From: Streptomyces cirratus
GTDB taxonomy: Bacteria; Actinomycetota; Actinomycetes; Streptomycetales; Streptomycetaceae
Assembly: GCF_014650775.1 (NCBI RefSeq)
Contig: NZ_BMVP01000019.1
Span: 20,760 to 84,759 of the forward strand
Direction: 5' to 3'
Length of the DNA stretch: 64,000 bases
The position numbers and the translations under genes are program-made. This document shows, in pieces, positions 8,716 through 18,130 of the stretch. Positions within the stretch are counted from its first letter, which is position 1; every line of letters starts with the position of its first letter. A model generated the notes under the pieces. The model had not been told where the DNA came from. It saw only the letters and a program-made list of their open reading frames with translations, and did no database searches.

Positions 8716-11700
8716 GCTTCCCGGTCGACACGTCGCAGTACCGCGTCACCATCGTCATCCCGGCCTTCAACGCGAGCGCCACGCTCGCCCGGGCGCTCCA
8801 GTCGGCGCTGGCCCAGACGCACCGCGGCATCGAGGTGCTCGTCGTCGACGACTGCTCCACCGACAGCACCCTCGGGGTCGCCCGCCAGTTCGCCGGCCAG
8901 GACGGCCGGGTCCGCGTCATCGAGCGACCGCACAACAGCGGCGGCTGCGGCGCCCCCCGCAACAACGGCATCGAAGCCGCCTCCGGCCAGTTCGTGATGT
9001 TCCTCGACGCGGACGACGAGCTTCCGCTCAAGGCCGTCGAGACGCTGCTCTCCTCCGCCCTCAGGACGGGGTCCGAGGTCACCGCCGGCCGTGTCGTGCG
9101 CATCAACCTCGCCACCGACGAGATCACCGTCTGGCAGCCGCAGCTGTACCCCGCCGAGCAGACGGGGGCCGGCCTGAGCGCCATGCCGGAGCTCTTCGAG
9201 GACCCGATCGCGGCCGGCAAACTGTACCGCCGGGACTTCCTCGACAGCTTCGGCATCCGCTTCCCCGAGGGCGTCTTCTTCGAGGACACGTACTTCTCCA
9301 CCGTCGCGAACTTCCACGCCCGGTCCCTGACCATCCTCCCCACCCCCGTCTACCGGTGGATGTGGGAGCGGGAGTCGGACCAGCCCTCGATCACCAACCG
9401 GCGGGGCGAACTGCGCAGCATCCGCGACCGCATCCTGGTCCACCAGTACACCGACAGCTTCCTGCACAGCGTCGGCCGCCCGGACCTGCTGGCCCGCAAG
9501 GCTGCCAAGTTCCTCTCGCACGACCTGCGGCTCTACACCCCCGAGCTGCGCACCGGCGACCGCGCCTACCACAACGGTTTCCTGGCCGCCGTAGCCCCGT
9601 ACCTGCGCACGCTCGAACCCGCCGCCTTCGAGCTGTGCGGACCCATGGAGCGGGTGCGTGCCTTCGGTCTGATGCACGGCCGGGTCGACATCGCGGTCTC
9701 GGCCTCCGACTACATGCGCCGCCGCAGCGTCATCAGCTCCGACATCGTCGAGCGGGACGGCCGGGTGTTCTGGTCGGAGTCGCTGCTCGGCCACCCCGAC
9801 GCCGAGCGGTTCCTCGAGGTCACCGAGTTGGAGCTGACCGGCCGCAAGCTCGCCGACGCCCGCCTGTACAACCAGGCGGTGTCGGTCGAGCTGGTCGACG
9901 GCGAACTGCACATCTCGGGCGCGATACGCAACCAGTTCGGCCGGTTCCGCCCCGACGACAAGGTGGAGCTCATCGCGGTGCTGCGGCGCCGCAGCACCAA
10001 GACGGACCACCGCTTCCCCGTCGGCGGCGTGGAGATCGACGCGGACTGGATCCGCTACCACAGCACCGTGGACCTCGCCTCCGCCGTGGACAAGGCCGAC
10101 CAGGCGGGCCACTGGAACTTCTTCGTCCAGCTCCGCCACGACGGCGAACGCGCCTCCACCGCCCTGAACATCAGCGGTCTCGACGTCACCGGCCTGCGCC
10201 ACCCCGGCAAGGCCGGAGTCCTCGAGGTCTACGAGACCGTCAGCGGCAACCTGGGCCTGCGCCCGGAGACCGAGCGACGGCAGGCCACCACGTCCGAGCG
10301 GGGCACCCCCTGGCTGTGGTGGCAGGACGTCGCCCCGGCCGTCCCCGTCGCACCGCCCGAGCAGTACGAGGCCGCGATCGTGGTCCAGTGCCACAACGAC
10401 GAGTACCACCTGCGCGAGTTCCTCTCCTCGCTCGTCGCGCAGCGCGCCTTCCCCGGCACCCAGGTGGTGTTCGTCGACGACGGGTCGAGCGACAGCACCC
10501 CGCAGCAATTGGCGGCCTTCACCGCCTACTACCGCAACGCCGTCGTCGTCACCCAGCACCGCCTCGGCGTGCGCACCGCCTTCGACCACGGACTGCGGTA
10601 CGTCGCGGCCCCCTACGTGATGTTCGCGCGCGCCCGGGACATCCTCGGCGAGGACTCCGTCGGCAGGCTGCTCACGGCGGCCCGCCGGGTCCGCGGTGCC
10701 GACGTGGTCGTGGGCCAGGCGGACAACTTCCCCGGCCCGTGGCGCGGCGCGGACGAGCCGTGGCAGCGGTACTTCAGTGCCAAGCAGCCCGTCCGCAGAC
10801 TGTCCGACGCACCGTACCTCGTCTTCTCCACGCTGCTCGGCGGGAAGCTCTTCAAGACCTCCCACGTCCGTGCGCACGGCTTCCGCTGCGGCCCGGGCCC
10901 CGGCCCCGAGGACGACTGGTTCACCGTCCCGGCCGTGCTGTACGCGAAGTCGCTGACCGTCGCACCGGACGCGCGCTTCTTCGAACGCGAGGAGCAGAAG
11001 CAGGACTCGCTCTTCGACCACCCCTGGAACGACCCCGTCAAGGCGGTGGACCGGGTCCGCCTGGCCGCGTACGTCCTGGACTCGGTCCACGGTGCCCCGG
11101 CCCGCGTCGTGCGCCTGGCCCAGCGCTTCGTGGTCCGTACGACCCAGCCCTACGTCCGCAACATGCACAGGATCATGAGCAGACCGGAGCTCGCCGCGGT
11201 CCTGCCCCTGCTGAGATCCGTCTACGGCCAGATCCCCGACGACGTGATCCTCCAGTACGCCACGCACCCCCAGTCCAAGGTCCAGCACCACGCGATCGTC
11301 ACGGGCAACCTCGACCTCTTCGCCGACCCGCTGGGCAAACCCGACTACCTGCCCACCCTCTTCCTCGACGAAGAGGGGATGTACCGCAGGCTCGCGAGCG
11401 ACCCGGTGGCGACCAAGCTGCTGCGCGTCCAGCGGGCCGGCGCCGTCCTGGAGACGTTCGCCTGGAACGACGACGGGATGCACTTCGAAGGGCTCCTCGT
11501 CTTCTCCGGCGTGGACATCGACACCGCCTTCACCAACCGCATCCAGCTGGTGCTGTCCGACGGGGAGCGGGAGGTGACCATTCCCGTGGAGCAGGTCTAC
11601 CGGCGCGACCGCTGGCGTACCCGCAAGAACCAGGACTGGCTCTCCGGCTGGCGCGCCACGGTCCGCCCGTCGGCGCTCGACACGCTGCGCAACGCGGAGC

Positions 11701-13151
11701 TGACCTTGACCATCCGCGTGCTCAACGGCGAACTCCACCACGACATCCACCTTGCGGCCCGGCAGATGCTGCACCGCTTCAAGGGGGTGCACACCTCGGG
11801 ACGGCAGCGCTTCGTCCTGTCGATCGACGAGGACGAACAGGTCACCGTCCGCTGGGTACGCGGCTTCCTGGCCCGGCGCAAGGACAAGCTGCGCCGGCTG
11901 GGCCGGGAAGTGCGCAACTCGCTCCCGGGCCGCCCCGGCTGGCGCACCCGCCTGATGTACTGGCTGACCTACCCGTACCTGCACGGCCGGGGCATATGGA
12001 TCATCGGCGAGCGCGAGGACACCGCGCAGGACAACAGCTACCACCTGTTCAAGTGGATCCGGCAGAACCGGCCCAAGTGCAAGATCTACTACTCCATCAA
12101 CGGAGACTCCCCCGACTGGGACAAGGTCGCCCGCTACGGGCAGGTCATCGACCGGCTGTCGTGGAAGCACCGCGCGTACCTGCTCCACGCGGAACGCCTG
12201 ATCAACGCCTACGACCTGGAGGCCTACCTCGGCTTCCCGGGCCTGCACAAGCGCGCCTTCCTGCGGGGCTACGGCGACCTGCTGCGCTACAAGCGGGTGT
12301 TCCTCCAGCACGGTGTCGTCTACAACGACGTCGTCGCCTCGATCCACGGCCAGGCCACCAATGTCGACATGGTGCTGACCACGGGGCGCAGCGAGCGGTC
12401 CTACTACGCCGAGCACTGCGGCTACGGATACGAGCGCGTCGCGGCGACCGGCCTGCCCCGCTTCGACGCCCTGGAGCCGGTGCCCGGGCTGCGACGGGTG
12501 CTGGTCATGCCGACCTGGCGCCGGGACATCGTGGCACCGTCCTACAACAGGGCTGCCAAGCCCGAGATACCGTTCCCCGCGTCCGAGTACTACCGGTTCT
12601 TCTCCTCGCTACTGCGCAACGAGCGGCTGCTGAAGGCGCTCCAGTACTACGGCGTCGAGCTGGAGTTCATGCCGCACTACGAGATCCGGCCCTACCTCGG
12701 CCACTTCAAGATCGACCACCCGTCGATCACCGTGTCCTCGACCGGCCGGGACGTGCAACTCGCGATGCGCGAGTGCTCGATGCTGGTCACCGACTACTCG
12801 TCCGTCTTCTTCGACGTGGCCTACATGGGCAAGCCCATCGTCTACACGAACTTCGACGACGAGTCCTTCTACAGCAAGCACTACAAGCGCGGCTACTTCG
12901 ACCTGGCGCGCGACGGCTTCGGTCCGGCCTGTCGTACCGTCGACCACGCGGTCGACGAGATCATCGCGGTCTTCGAGCGGAACTTCGAGGTGGAGCCCCG
13001 GTACCTGCAGCGCGCCGCCGAGTTCTTCGTCCTGCGCGACACCTCGAACTGCGAGCGTGCCTACCAGGTGATCGAAACGATGGATGCGAACGCCGTGGGT
13101 GACCAGCGGGCGCAGTTGTACCTCGGAGCACGCGGCTTCGGGGAGTTCTGA
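8712..13151 (+). CDS. Three-module GT2-GT2-TagF-like glycosyl / poly(alditol phosphate) transferase
   Basis: A 1479-residue protein with three catalytic-looking modules. Residues 9-250: GT2 fold with VTIVIPAFN, VLVVDDCSTDS and DADDE (DxD metal site). Residues about 550-720: a second GT2 fold with AAIVVQCHN and VVFVDDGSSDS. Residues about 1090-1450: CDP-glycerol:poly(glycerophosphate) glycerophosphotransferase (TagF/TarL) fold with FLQHGVVYNDV, VLVMPTWR and LVTDYSSVFFD, including the conserved His and Ser/Asp motifs. It would add sugars and polymerise or cap an alditol-phosphate chain at the cytoplasmic membrane face. It starts inside the stop of the CDP-alcohol transferase gene (ATGA overlap). 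The middle region (about 380-540 and 780-1050) is not recognised. Substrate is inferred only from family. Confidence 0.9.
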   Translation: MSFPVDTSQYRVTIVIPAFNASATLARALQSALAQTHRGIEVLVVDDCSTDSTLGVARQFAGQDGRVRVIERPHNSGGCGAPRNNGIEAASGQFVMFLDADDELPLKAVETLLSSALRTGSEVTAGRVVRINLATDEITVWQPQLYPAEQTGAGLSAMPELFEDPIAAGKLYRRDFLDSFGIRFPEGVFFEDTYFSTVANFHARSLTILPTPVYRWMWERESDQPSITNRRGELRSIRDRILVHQYTDSFLHSVGRPDLLARKAAKFLSHDLRLYTPELRTGDRAYHNGFLAAVAPYLRTLEPAAFELCGPMERVRAFGLMHGRVDIAVSASDYMRRRSVISSDIVERDGRVFWSESLLGHPDAERFLEVTELELTGRKLADARLYNQAVSVELVDGELHISGAIRNQFGRFRPDDKVELIAVLRRRSTKTDHRFPVGGVEIDADWIRYHSTVDLASAVDKADQAGHWNFFVQLRHDGERASTALNISGLDVTGLRHPGKAGVLEVYETVSGNLGLRPETERRQATTSERGTPWLWWQDVAPAVPVAPPEQYEAAIVVQCHNDEYHLREFLSSLVAQRAFPGTQVVFVDDGSSDSTPQQLAAFTAYYRNAVVVTQHRLGVRTAFDHGLRYVAAPYVMFARARDILGEDSVGRLLTAARRVRGADVVVGQADNFPGPWRGADEPWQRYFSAKQPVRRLSDAPYLVFSTLLGGKLFKTSHVRAHGFRCGPGPGPEDDWFTVPAVLYAKSLTVAPDARFFEREEQKQDSLFDHPWNDPVKAVDRVRLAAYVLDSVHGAPARVVRLAQRFVVRTTQPYVRNMHRIMSRPELAAVLPLLRSVYGQIPDDVILQYATHPQSKVQHHAIVTGNLDLFADPLGKPDYLPTLFLDEEGMYRRLASDPVATKLLRVQRAGAVLETFAWNDDGMHFEGLLVFSGVDIDTAFTNRIQLVLSDGEREVTIPVEQVYRRDRWRTRKNQDWLSGWRATVRPSALDTLRNAELTLTIRVLNGELHHDIHLAARQMLHRFKGVHTSGRQRFVLSIDEDEQVTVRWVRGFLARRKDKLRRLGREVRNSLPGRPGWRTRLMYWLTYPYLHGRGIWIIGEREDTAQDNSYHLFKWIRQNRPKCKIYYSINGDSPDWDKVARYGQVIDRLSWKHRAYLLHAERLINAYDLEAYLGFPGLHKRAFLRGYGDLLRYKRVFLQHGVVYNDVVASIHGQATNVDMVLTTGRSERSYYAEHCGYGYERVAATGLPRFDALEPVPGLRRVLVMPTWRRDIVAPSYNRAAKPEIPFPASEYYRFFSSLLRNERLLKALQYYGVELEFMPHYEIRPYLGHFKIDHPSITVSSTGRDVQLAMRECSMLVTDYSSVFFDVAYMGKPIVYTNFDDESFYSKHYKRGYFDLARDGFGPACRTVDHAVDEIIAVFERNFEVEPRYLQRAAEFFVLRDTSNCERAYQVIETMDANAVGDQRAQLYLGARGFGEF

Positions 13152-13172
13152 GAGGTACGTGACAGTCGCACC

Positions 13173-13940
13173 ATGACGTCGGTATTCCTGGCGGGCGAAT
13201 CCACTGTGTGCGGTCGCCAGCGCAGCAGGGCCCCCATGGCCGGTTGGGGCCAGCCCCTGCCCCTGTTCCTCCAGGGGCCCGAGGTGATCAATTGCGCCCG
13301 GGCCGGGGCGAGCAGCACGAGCTTCGTGCAGCGCGGGCGCCTGGGGTGGATCCTGGAGCACATCGCCCCCGGCGATCTGCTGCTGATCTCCTTCGGCCTC
13401 AACGACATGAAGCCGGGGGAGGACCTGTTCGCCGCGCCCTTCGACGGGTTCCAGTCCAATCTGCGGCACTACGTGGACGAGGCGCGGGACCGCGGCGCGC
13501 ACCCGGTGCTCGTCACTCCGCACGAGCGGCGGGTGTTCGACCGTTTCGGCAACATGCGCCGACCGCTGCACCTGTACCCGGCCGCGATGCGCGAGGTGGC
13601 GGTGCGGCTGTCCGTGCCGCTGATCGACCTGAACGAGTGGAGTGTCGCCTGGTGGCGGCAGGCCGGCCCGGAGGGAACCAGGGCGATATTCCTCCACCTG
13701 GCACCGGGGGAGCACCCCAACTACCCCGAGGGCGTGGCGGACAACACCCACCTGCGGGCCGCCGGCGCGATCGAGTGTGCCCGCTTCGTCGCGAGCGAGA
13801 TGCGGGCACGGCTCCTGCTGCCGGCCGCCTGCTTCCGGAATCTGGAAACGGCCTTCGACCCCGACCAGGCCGTGGAGTTCCCCGACGACGCAGCCTTCGC
13901 GTACCTGACCAAGACCCGGACCACGGGAGGCAGGCGATGA
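13173..13940 (+). CDS. SGNH/GDSL hydrolase, rhamnogalacturonan-acetylesterase-like
   Basis: 255 residues. Block I reads LAGESTV (Ser 10; Glu replaces the usual Asp of GDS), block III is FGLND (Asn oxyanion residue), and block V is DNTHLRAAG (Asp-x2-His), so the Ser-Asp-His triad is complete. GEST and the D-x2-H arrangement resemble rhamnogalacturonan acetylesterases, which remove O-acetyl groups from carbohydrates. No signal peptide is seen, so it may act in the cytoplasm on polymer precursors. It follows the transferase by 21 bases and its stop overlaps the next start (ATGA). O-acetyl editing of the wall polymer is my inference from the neighbours. Confidence 0.85.
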   Translation: MTSVFLAGESTVCGRQRSRAPMAGWGQPLPLFLQGPEVINCARAGASSTSFVQRGRLGWILEHIAPGDLLLISFGLNDMKPGEDLFAAPFDGFQSNLRHYVDEARDRGAHPVLVTPHERRVFDRFGNMRRPLHLYPAAMREVAVRLSVPLIDLNEWSVAWWRQAGPEGTRAIFLHLAPGEHPNYPEGVADNTHLRAAGAIECARFVASEMRARLLLPAACFRNLETAFDPDQAVEFPDDAAFAYLTKTRTTGGRR

Positions 13941-14653
13941 GCGGCTGGTACCCGCTGGTCCGTGCCTGGGTCGCGCAGGGCCCGTACGGGGGTGTGCTCG
14001 ACCTGGCGGCCACCGCCGATCCGGGGCTCGCGCTCGTACCCGGGCAGCGGTTCCAGCTCGTCATGACGGTGACGCCCAGTGGCGGGGCCTACCGGACCTA
14101 CGGCTACCTCCTGGGCGAGGACCTGGGCGACGCGGTGGTCCTGGAGGACATGCAACAGCTGCGCCGGCTGCCCAACGGCCGCTACGCCGCCTTCGCCCCG
14201 GAGACCCAGGCGATCACCGCCACCTGCGTGGTCAGGGTGCGGGACGACGCCCCGGACGGCTCCGTCGTGATGCCGCGCGTCGTGGTCGGCCTCATGACCG
14301 CCCAGGGCGAGAAACTCGTCCCGTCCGCGGGCATCGAGGACCGCGGCTTCCACGTGCGCCGCCGGGTGATCCCCGGCCGGCCCCTGTTCCTCGCCCCGGG
14401 CGGACACCTCACCCTGCCCGGAGGAACCGCCGACGGGCTGAGACTGAGCGCGGTCTCCCCCGCCCGTCGCGGAACGCTCAGCTGCGCCCGCGACGGGTCG
14501 GTCACCTACCAGGCGCCCGCGTCCTTCCAGGGATACGACCGGTTCACCTGCACCTACGAGGACCTCGCGGGGCACACCCATCCGTCCGAGGTGATCATCC
14601 ACATCGGTGACCTCGGCATGTCCCCAGGGGCGCTGAATGTCTTCCATGGCTAG
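13937..14653 (+). CDS. Small protein with C-terminal Ig/cadherin-like fold, unknown function
   Basis: 238 residues from ATG 13937, which overlaps the SGNH stop by four bases and follows GGGAGG at 13925-13930. I do not recognise the N-terminal 150 residues; they are beta-rich with YLLGEDLGDAVVLED and VVMPRVVVGLM. The last 85 residues (from LFLAPGGHLTLPGG to SEVIIHIGD) resemble a Big/cadherin-type repeat, with GTLSCARDGSVTYQAPASF and DRFTCTYED matching the 'G-x-Y-T-P-x2-F-x-G-x-D-x-F-x-Y' pattern of such repeats. No signal peptide is visible. Its place between an esterase and a secreted phosphodiester glycosidase suggests an accessory or carbohydrate-binding role in the same process. Confidence 0.6.
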   Translation: MSGWYPLVRAWVAQGPYGGVLDLAATADPGLALVPGQRFQLVMTVTPSGGAYRTYGYLLGEDLGDAVVLEDMQQLRRLPNGRYAAFAPETQAITATCVVRVRDDAPDGSVVMPRVVVGLMTAQGEKLVPSAGIEDRGFHVRRRVIPGRPLFLAPGGHLTLPGGTADGLRLSAVSPARRGTLSCARDGSVTYQAPASFQGYDRFTCTYEDLAGHTHPSEVIIHIGDLGMSPGALNVFHG

Positions 14654-15908
14654 AAGGACCGCCCTGGCGGTCGTGCTGACGACGGCCCTCGCCGTGACGG
14701 GCTGTTCGGGCCCGGCGGGCACCCCGGCCGGCCGGGACTCCGCGGACGAGCAGGCTCGCGACGTCTCCTTGCCCCGGGGCGTCTCGTACAGCGCGATCGT
14801 CCGCGAACTCGACGGACGCTCGCCCTCGCACATCCACGTGCTGACCATCGCCCCCACCACCCGGGCCCGGGTGGTGGGCCTGCACGGCGGCGGCCTCGCC
14901 CGCGCCGAGACGGTACGGAAGATGGCCGCGTCGGCCGGGGCGCTGGCAGCCGTCAACGCCTCCTACTTCGACATCCACACCGGCAAGTACTACGGCGGCT
15001 ACGAAGGCGATCCGCTGGGCCTCTACGCCGAGGGCGGCAAGCTGCTCAGCGAGGCGACGAACGGCCGGCCGGCCCTGCTCCTCGGCTACACCGGCGGCCG
15101 GCTCGATGCCCGCGTCGACGAGATCACCACCGACGACCAGGTGACGTCGGACGACGGTGAAAGCCAGGAACTGGACGGTTTGAACCGGGTCCCGGGCCGC
15201 GTACTGGGTTGCGGAGGGGTCGGCGGCGACCGGCTGTCCGACACCGAAGAACCGATGCAGGAGCCGTACGGCGGGCTGTGCACGGACACCAGCGAGCTCG
15301 TGGCTTTCACGCAGGAGTGGGGCGCCCGGACTCCGCCCGGCCCCCCGGGCAGCCTGGAGGCGGTGCTCGACGCCGACGGGCGGGTGGTGAGCGTACGCAA
15401 ACCGGCCGGGGGGAACCTGCCCAAGAACGGCAGCACGCTCTACGGGATCGGGTCCGGCGTCGACTGGCTGCGCGCCCACGCACCCAAGGGCAGTGTGATC
15501 ACGCGCTCGGTGCGGATGAAGGACCCGACGGGGCAGGTGGTGCCCGGGCCCGTCGAGACGGCGGTCGGTGGACGCTACCGGCTGCTGCGTGACGGGGCGT
15601 CGGCGCTCGGGGAGGACGCCGCGCTCACCAGGAGGGCCCCGCGCACGGCGGCCGGAGTCACCGCGGACGGCACCCTCCTCCTGGTGACGATCGACGGCCG
15701 GGAATCCGGAGTGAGCGCCGGGGCAACGCTCGGCGAGGCCGCCGACCTCATGGCCTCGCTCGGCGCCGAGAACGCCGTCGGCCTCGACGGCGGCGGATCC
15801 ACGACCGTGGTCGTGGGCGGGAAACTACGCAACAGGCCCCGGGAGACCGAAGGGCAACCGGTCACGGAACGGCCCGTGGCCAACGCACTGGCGCTCTTGG
15901 ACCACTGA
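14637..15908 (+). CDS. NAGPA-type phosphodiester glycosidase lipoprotein
   Basis: 423 residues. The N-terminus has Arg-Arg, a hydrophobic stretch and the lipobox VTGC, so it should be lipid-anchored outside the membrane. The body belongs to the phosphodiester-glycosidase family (N-acetylglucosamine-1-phosphodiester alpha-N-acetylglucosaminidase, DUF2233): ALAAVNASYFD, GDPLGLYAEGG, LLLVTIDGRE, and the C-terminal VGLDGGGSTTVVV with ERPVANAL. Such enzymes cleave the bond between a sugar and phosphate in sugar-1-phosphodiesters. The start overlaps the previous gene by 17 bases; a second in-frame ATG at 14646 is possible. In this cluster a phosphodiester-linked sugar polymer is the natural candidate substrate. 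A 20-bp bidirectional hairpin follows. Confidence 0.9.
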   Translation: MSSMARRTALAVVLTTALAVTGCSGPAGTPAGRDSADEQARDVSLPRGVSYSAIVRELDGRSPSHIHVLTIAPTTRARVVGLHGGGLARAETVRKMAASAGALAAVNASYFDIHTGKYYGGYEGDPLGLYAEGGKLLSEATNGRPALLLGYTGGRLDARVDEITTDDQVTSDDGESQELDGLNRVPGRVLGCGGVGGDRLSDTEEPMQEPYGGLCTDTSELVAFTQEWGARTPPGPPGSLEAVLDADGRVVSVRKPAGGNLPKNGSTLYGIGSGVDWLRAHAPKGSVITRSVRMKDPTGQVVPGPVETAVGGRYRLLRDGASALGEDAALTRRAPRTAAGVTADGTLLLVTIDGRESGVSAGATLGEAADLMASLGAENAVGLDGGGSTTVVVGGKLRNRPRETEGQPVTERPVANALALLDH

Positions 15909-15930
15909 GAGCCCGGCGCCGACCACCGAC

Positions 15931-15981
15931 AACGGCCGATGCCGCACCACTCCCCGCCGGGGTGGTGCGGCATCGGCCGTT
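15931..15981. terminator. Bidirectional terminator, perfect 20-bp stem
   Basis: Bases 15931-15950 are exactly complementary to 15962-15981 around an 11-nt C/G-rich loop. A-rich bases precede and T-rich bases follow the stem, so it works on either strand. It separates the convergent phosphodiester-glycosidase and fadB genes. Confidence 0.9.
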
Positions 15982-16000
15982 TCGCGCGACGGGTGACCCG

Positions 16001-18130
16001 TTACGCCGGGACGCTCGCCAGGCCGGGGGCGAGGAACTTCTTGCCGTTCACCCGCTCGGAGACGCCCTCGCGGTCCAGGTACGGCGTGATGCCGCCCAAG
16101 TGGAAGGGCCAGCCGGCGCCCGTGATGAGGCAGAGGTCGATGTCCTGGGCCTCGGCCACGACACCCTCCTCCAGCATCAGGCCGATCTCCTGCGCCACCG
16201 CGTCCAGGACGCGGTCGCGCACCTGCTCCTCGGTCAGGACCGAGTCGCCCTGCACCAGGAGGGCGGCGACCTCGGGGTCCAGCTCCGGCTTGCCGGAATC
16301 GTAGACGTAGAAGCCGCGCTTGCCGGCCTCGACGACCCTCTTGAGGTTCGGGGAGACGGTGAAGCGCTCCGGGAAGGAGCGGTTCAGGGTCTCGGAGACG
16401 TGCAGACCGATCGCCGGGCCCACGAGCTCCAGCAGCACCAGCGGCGACATGGGCAGGCCGAGCGGCTCGATGGCCTTCTCCGCGGTCTCCACCGGGGTGC
16501 CCTCGTCGATGACGTTCTGGATCTCGCCCATGAAGCGGGTCAGGATGCGGTTCACGACGAACGCCGGGGCGTCCTTGGTGAGGACCGCGGTCTTCTTGAG
16601 CTTCTTGGCGACACCGAAGGCCGTGGCCAGCGAGGCGTCGTCGGTCTGCTCACCGCGGACGATCTCCAGCAGCGGGAGGATCGCGACCGGGTTGAAGAAG
16701 TGGAAACCGACCACGCGCTCCGGGTGCTGGAGCTTGGAGGCCATCTCCGACACCGACAGCGAGGAGGTGTTGGTGGCGAGGATCGCGTGCGCCGGGGCGA
16801 CCGCCTCGACCTCCGCGAACACCTTCTGCTTGACGGACATCTCCTCGAACACGGCCTCGATGATGAAGTCCGCGTCCGCGAAGCCCTCGGCCTTGTCCAG
16901 GACACCGCTCACCAGGGCGGTCAGGCGGTTCGCCTTGTCCTGGTTGATGCGGCCCTTGCCGAGCAGCTTCTGGATCTCGGCGTGGACGTAGCCCACGCCC
17001 TTGTCCACACGCTCCTGGTCGATGTCGGTGAGGACCACCGGAACCTCCAGGCGGCGCAGGAACAGCAGCGCCAGCTGCGAGGCCATCAGGCCCGCGCCGA
17101 CCACGCCGACCTTGGTGACCGGACGGGCCAGCGACTTGTCCGGAGCGCCGGCCGGGCGCTTGGCGCGCTTCTGCACCAGGTTGAAGGCGTAGATGCCCGA
17201 GCGCAGTTCGCCGCCCATGATGAGGTCGGCAAGAGCCTTGTCCTCGGCGTCGAAACCGGCCTGGAGGTCGCCGTCCTTGGCGGCCGCGATGATCTCCAGC
17301 GCGCGGTAGGCGGCCGGGGCGGCGCCGTGCACCTTGGAGTCCGCGATGAAGCGGCCCTTGGCGACGGCCGCGTCCCAGGCCTCGCCGCGCTCGATCTCGG
17401 CGCGGACGACCTCGGTGGTGCCGTTCAGGACGTTCGCGGTCCACAGGAGCGACTGCTCCAGGAAGTCCGCGCCCTCGAACAGGGCGTCGGCGATGCCCAG
17501 TTCGAAGACCTGCTTGCCCTTGAGCTGGCGGTTCTGGTTCAGCGAGTTCTCGATGATCACCGAGACCGCGCGCTCCGCGCCGATCAGGTTCGGCAGCAGT
17601 GCGCAGCCGCCCCAGCCCGGAACCAGGCCGAGGAAGACCTCGGGCAGGGAGAAGGCCGGGATGGCCTTCGAGACGGTGCGGTAGGTGCAGTGCAGACCGA
17701 CCTCGACGCCGCCGCCCATCGCCGCACCGTTGTAGTACGCGAAGGTGGGGACGGCCAGGGCCGACAGCCGCTTGAAGACGTCGTGGCCGCCCTTGCCGAT
17801 GGCGAGCGCCTCGTCGTGGTTCTTGAGGAGCTCGACACCCTTGAGGTCGGCGCCGACCGCGAAGATGAACGGCTTGCCGGTGATGCCCGCGCCGACGATG
17901 GAGCCGGCCGTGGCCTCCTGCTCGACCTGGTCGATCGCCGCGTTCAGGTTGGCGAGGGACTGCGGGCCGAAGGTGGTCGGCTTGGTGTGGTCGAAGCCGT
18001 TGTCCAGCGTGATGAGCGCGAAGCGCCCGGCACCGAACGGCAGGTCCAGGTGGCGTACGTGCGCCTGGGTCACGACCTCGTCCGGGAACAGCTCGGCCGC
18101 GCCCTTGAGGAGCTCAGTGGTGGTGCTCAC
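16001..18130 (-). CDS. fadB: Fatty-acid beta-oxidation multienzyme: enoyl-CoA hydratase / 3-hydroxyacyl-CoA dehydrogenase
   Basis: 709 residues. Residues about 40-220 form the crotonase domain: GADLKGVELL and GAAMGGGVEVG form the oxyanion hole, and SLPEVFLGLVPGWGG supplies a catalytic Glu. Residues about 335-520 form the NAD-binding dehydrogenase domain (KVGVVGAGLMASQ, then ATNTSSLSVSEMA and VGFHFFNP), followed by the C-terminal helical dehydrogenase domain (FVVNRILTRFMGE). It hydrates enoyl-CoA and oxidises the 3-hydroxyacyl-CoA. GTG 18130 overlaps the fadA stop (GTGA), so it is coupled to fadA, as in other beta-oxidation operons. The pair should form the trifunctional complex. Confidence 0.95.
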   Translation of the reverse strand: MSTTTELLKGAAELFPDEVVTQAHVRHLDLPFGAGRFALITLDNGFDHTKPTTFGPQSLANLNAAIDQVEQEATAGSIVGAGITGKPFIFAVGADLKGVELLKNHDEALAIGKGGHDVFKRLSALAVPTFAYYNGAAMGGGVEVGLHCTYRTVSKAIPAFSLPEVFLGLVPGWGGCALLPNLIGAERAVSVIIENSLNQNRQLKGKQVFELGIADALFEGADFLEQSLLWTANVLNGTTEVVRAEIERGEAWDAAVAKGRFIADSKVHGAAPAAYRALEIIAAAKDGDLQAGFDAEDKALADLIMGGELRSGIYAFNLVQKRAKRPAGAPDKSLARPVTKVGVVGAGLMASQLALLFLRRLEVPVVLTDIDQERVDKGVGYVHAEIQKLLGKGRINQDKANRLTALVSGVLDKAEGFADADFIIEAVFEEMSVKQKVFAEVEAVAPAHAILATNTSSLSVSEMASKLQHPERVVGFHFFNPVAILPLLEIVRGEQTDDASLATAFGVAKKLKKTAVLTKDAPAFVVNRILTRFMGEIQNVIDEGTPVETAEKAIEPLGLPMSPLVLLELVGPAIGLHVSETLNRSFPERFTVSPNLKRVVEAGKRGFYVYDSGKPELDPEVAALLVQGDSVLTEEQVRDRVLDAVAQEIGLMLEEGVVAEAQDIDLCLITGAGWPFHLGGITPYLDREGVSERVNGKKFLAPGLASVPA

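Noticed and set aside
8685..12416. 1243-codon minus-strand open frame opposite the GT2-TagF gene
   Set aside because: Val/Asp/Gly-rich shadow translation of a high-G+C gene; the plus-strand frame has three clear enzyme domains.
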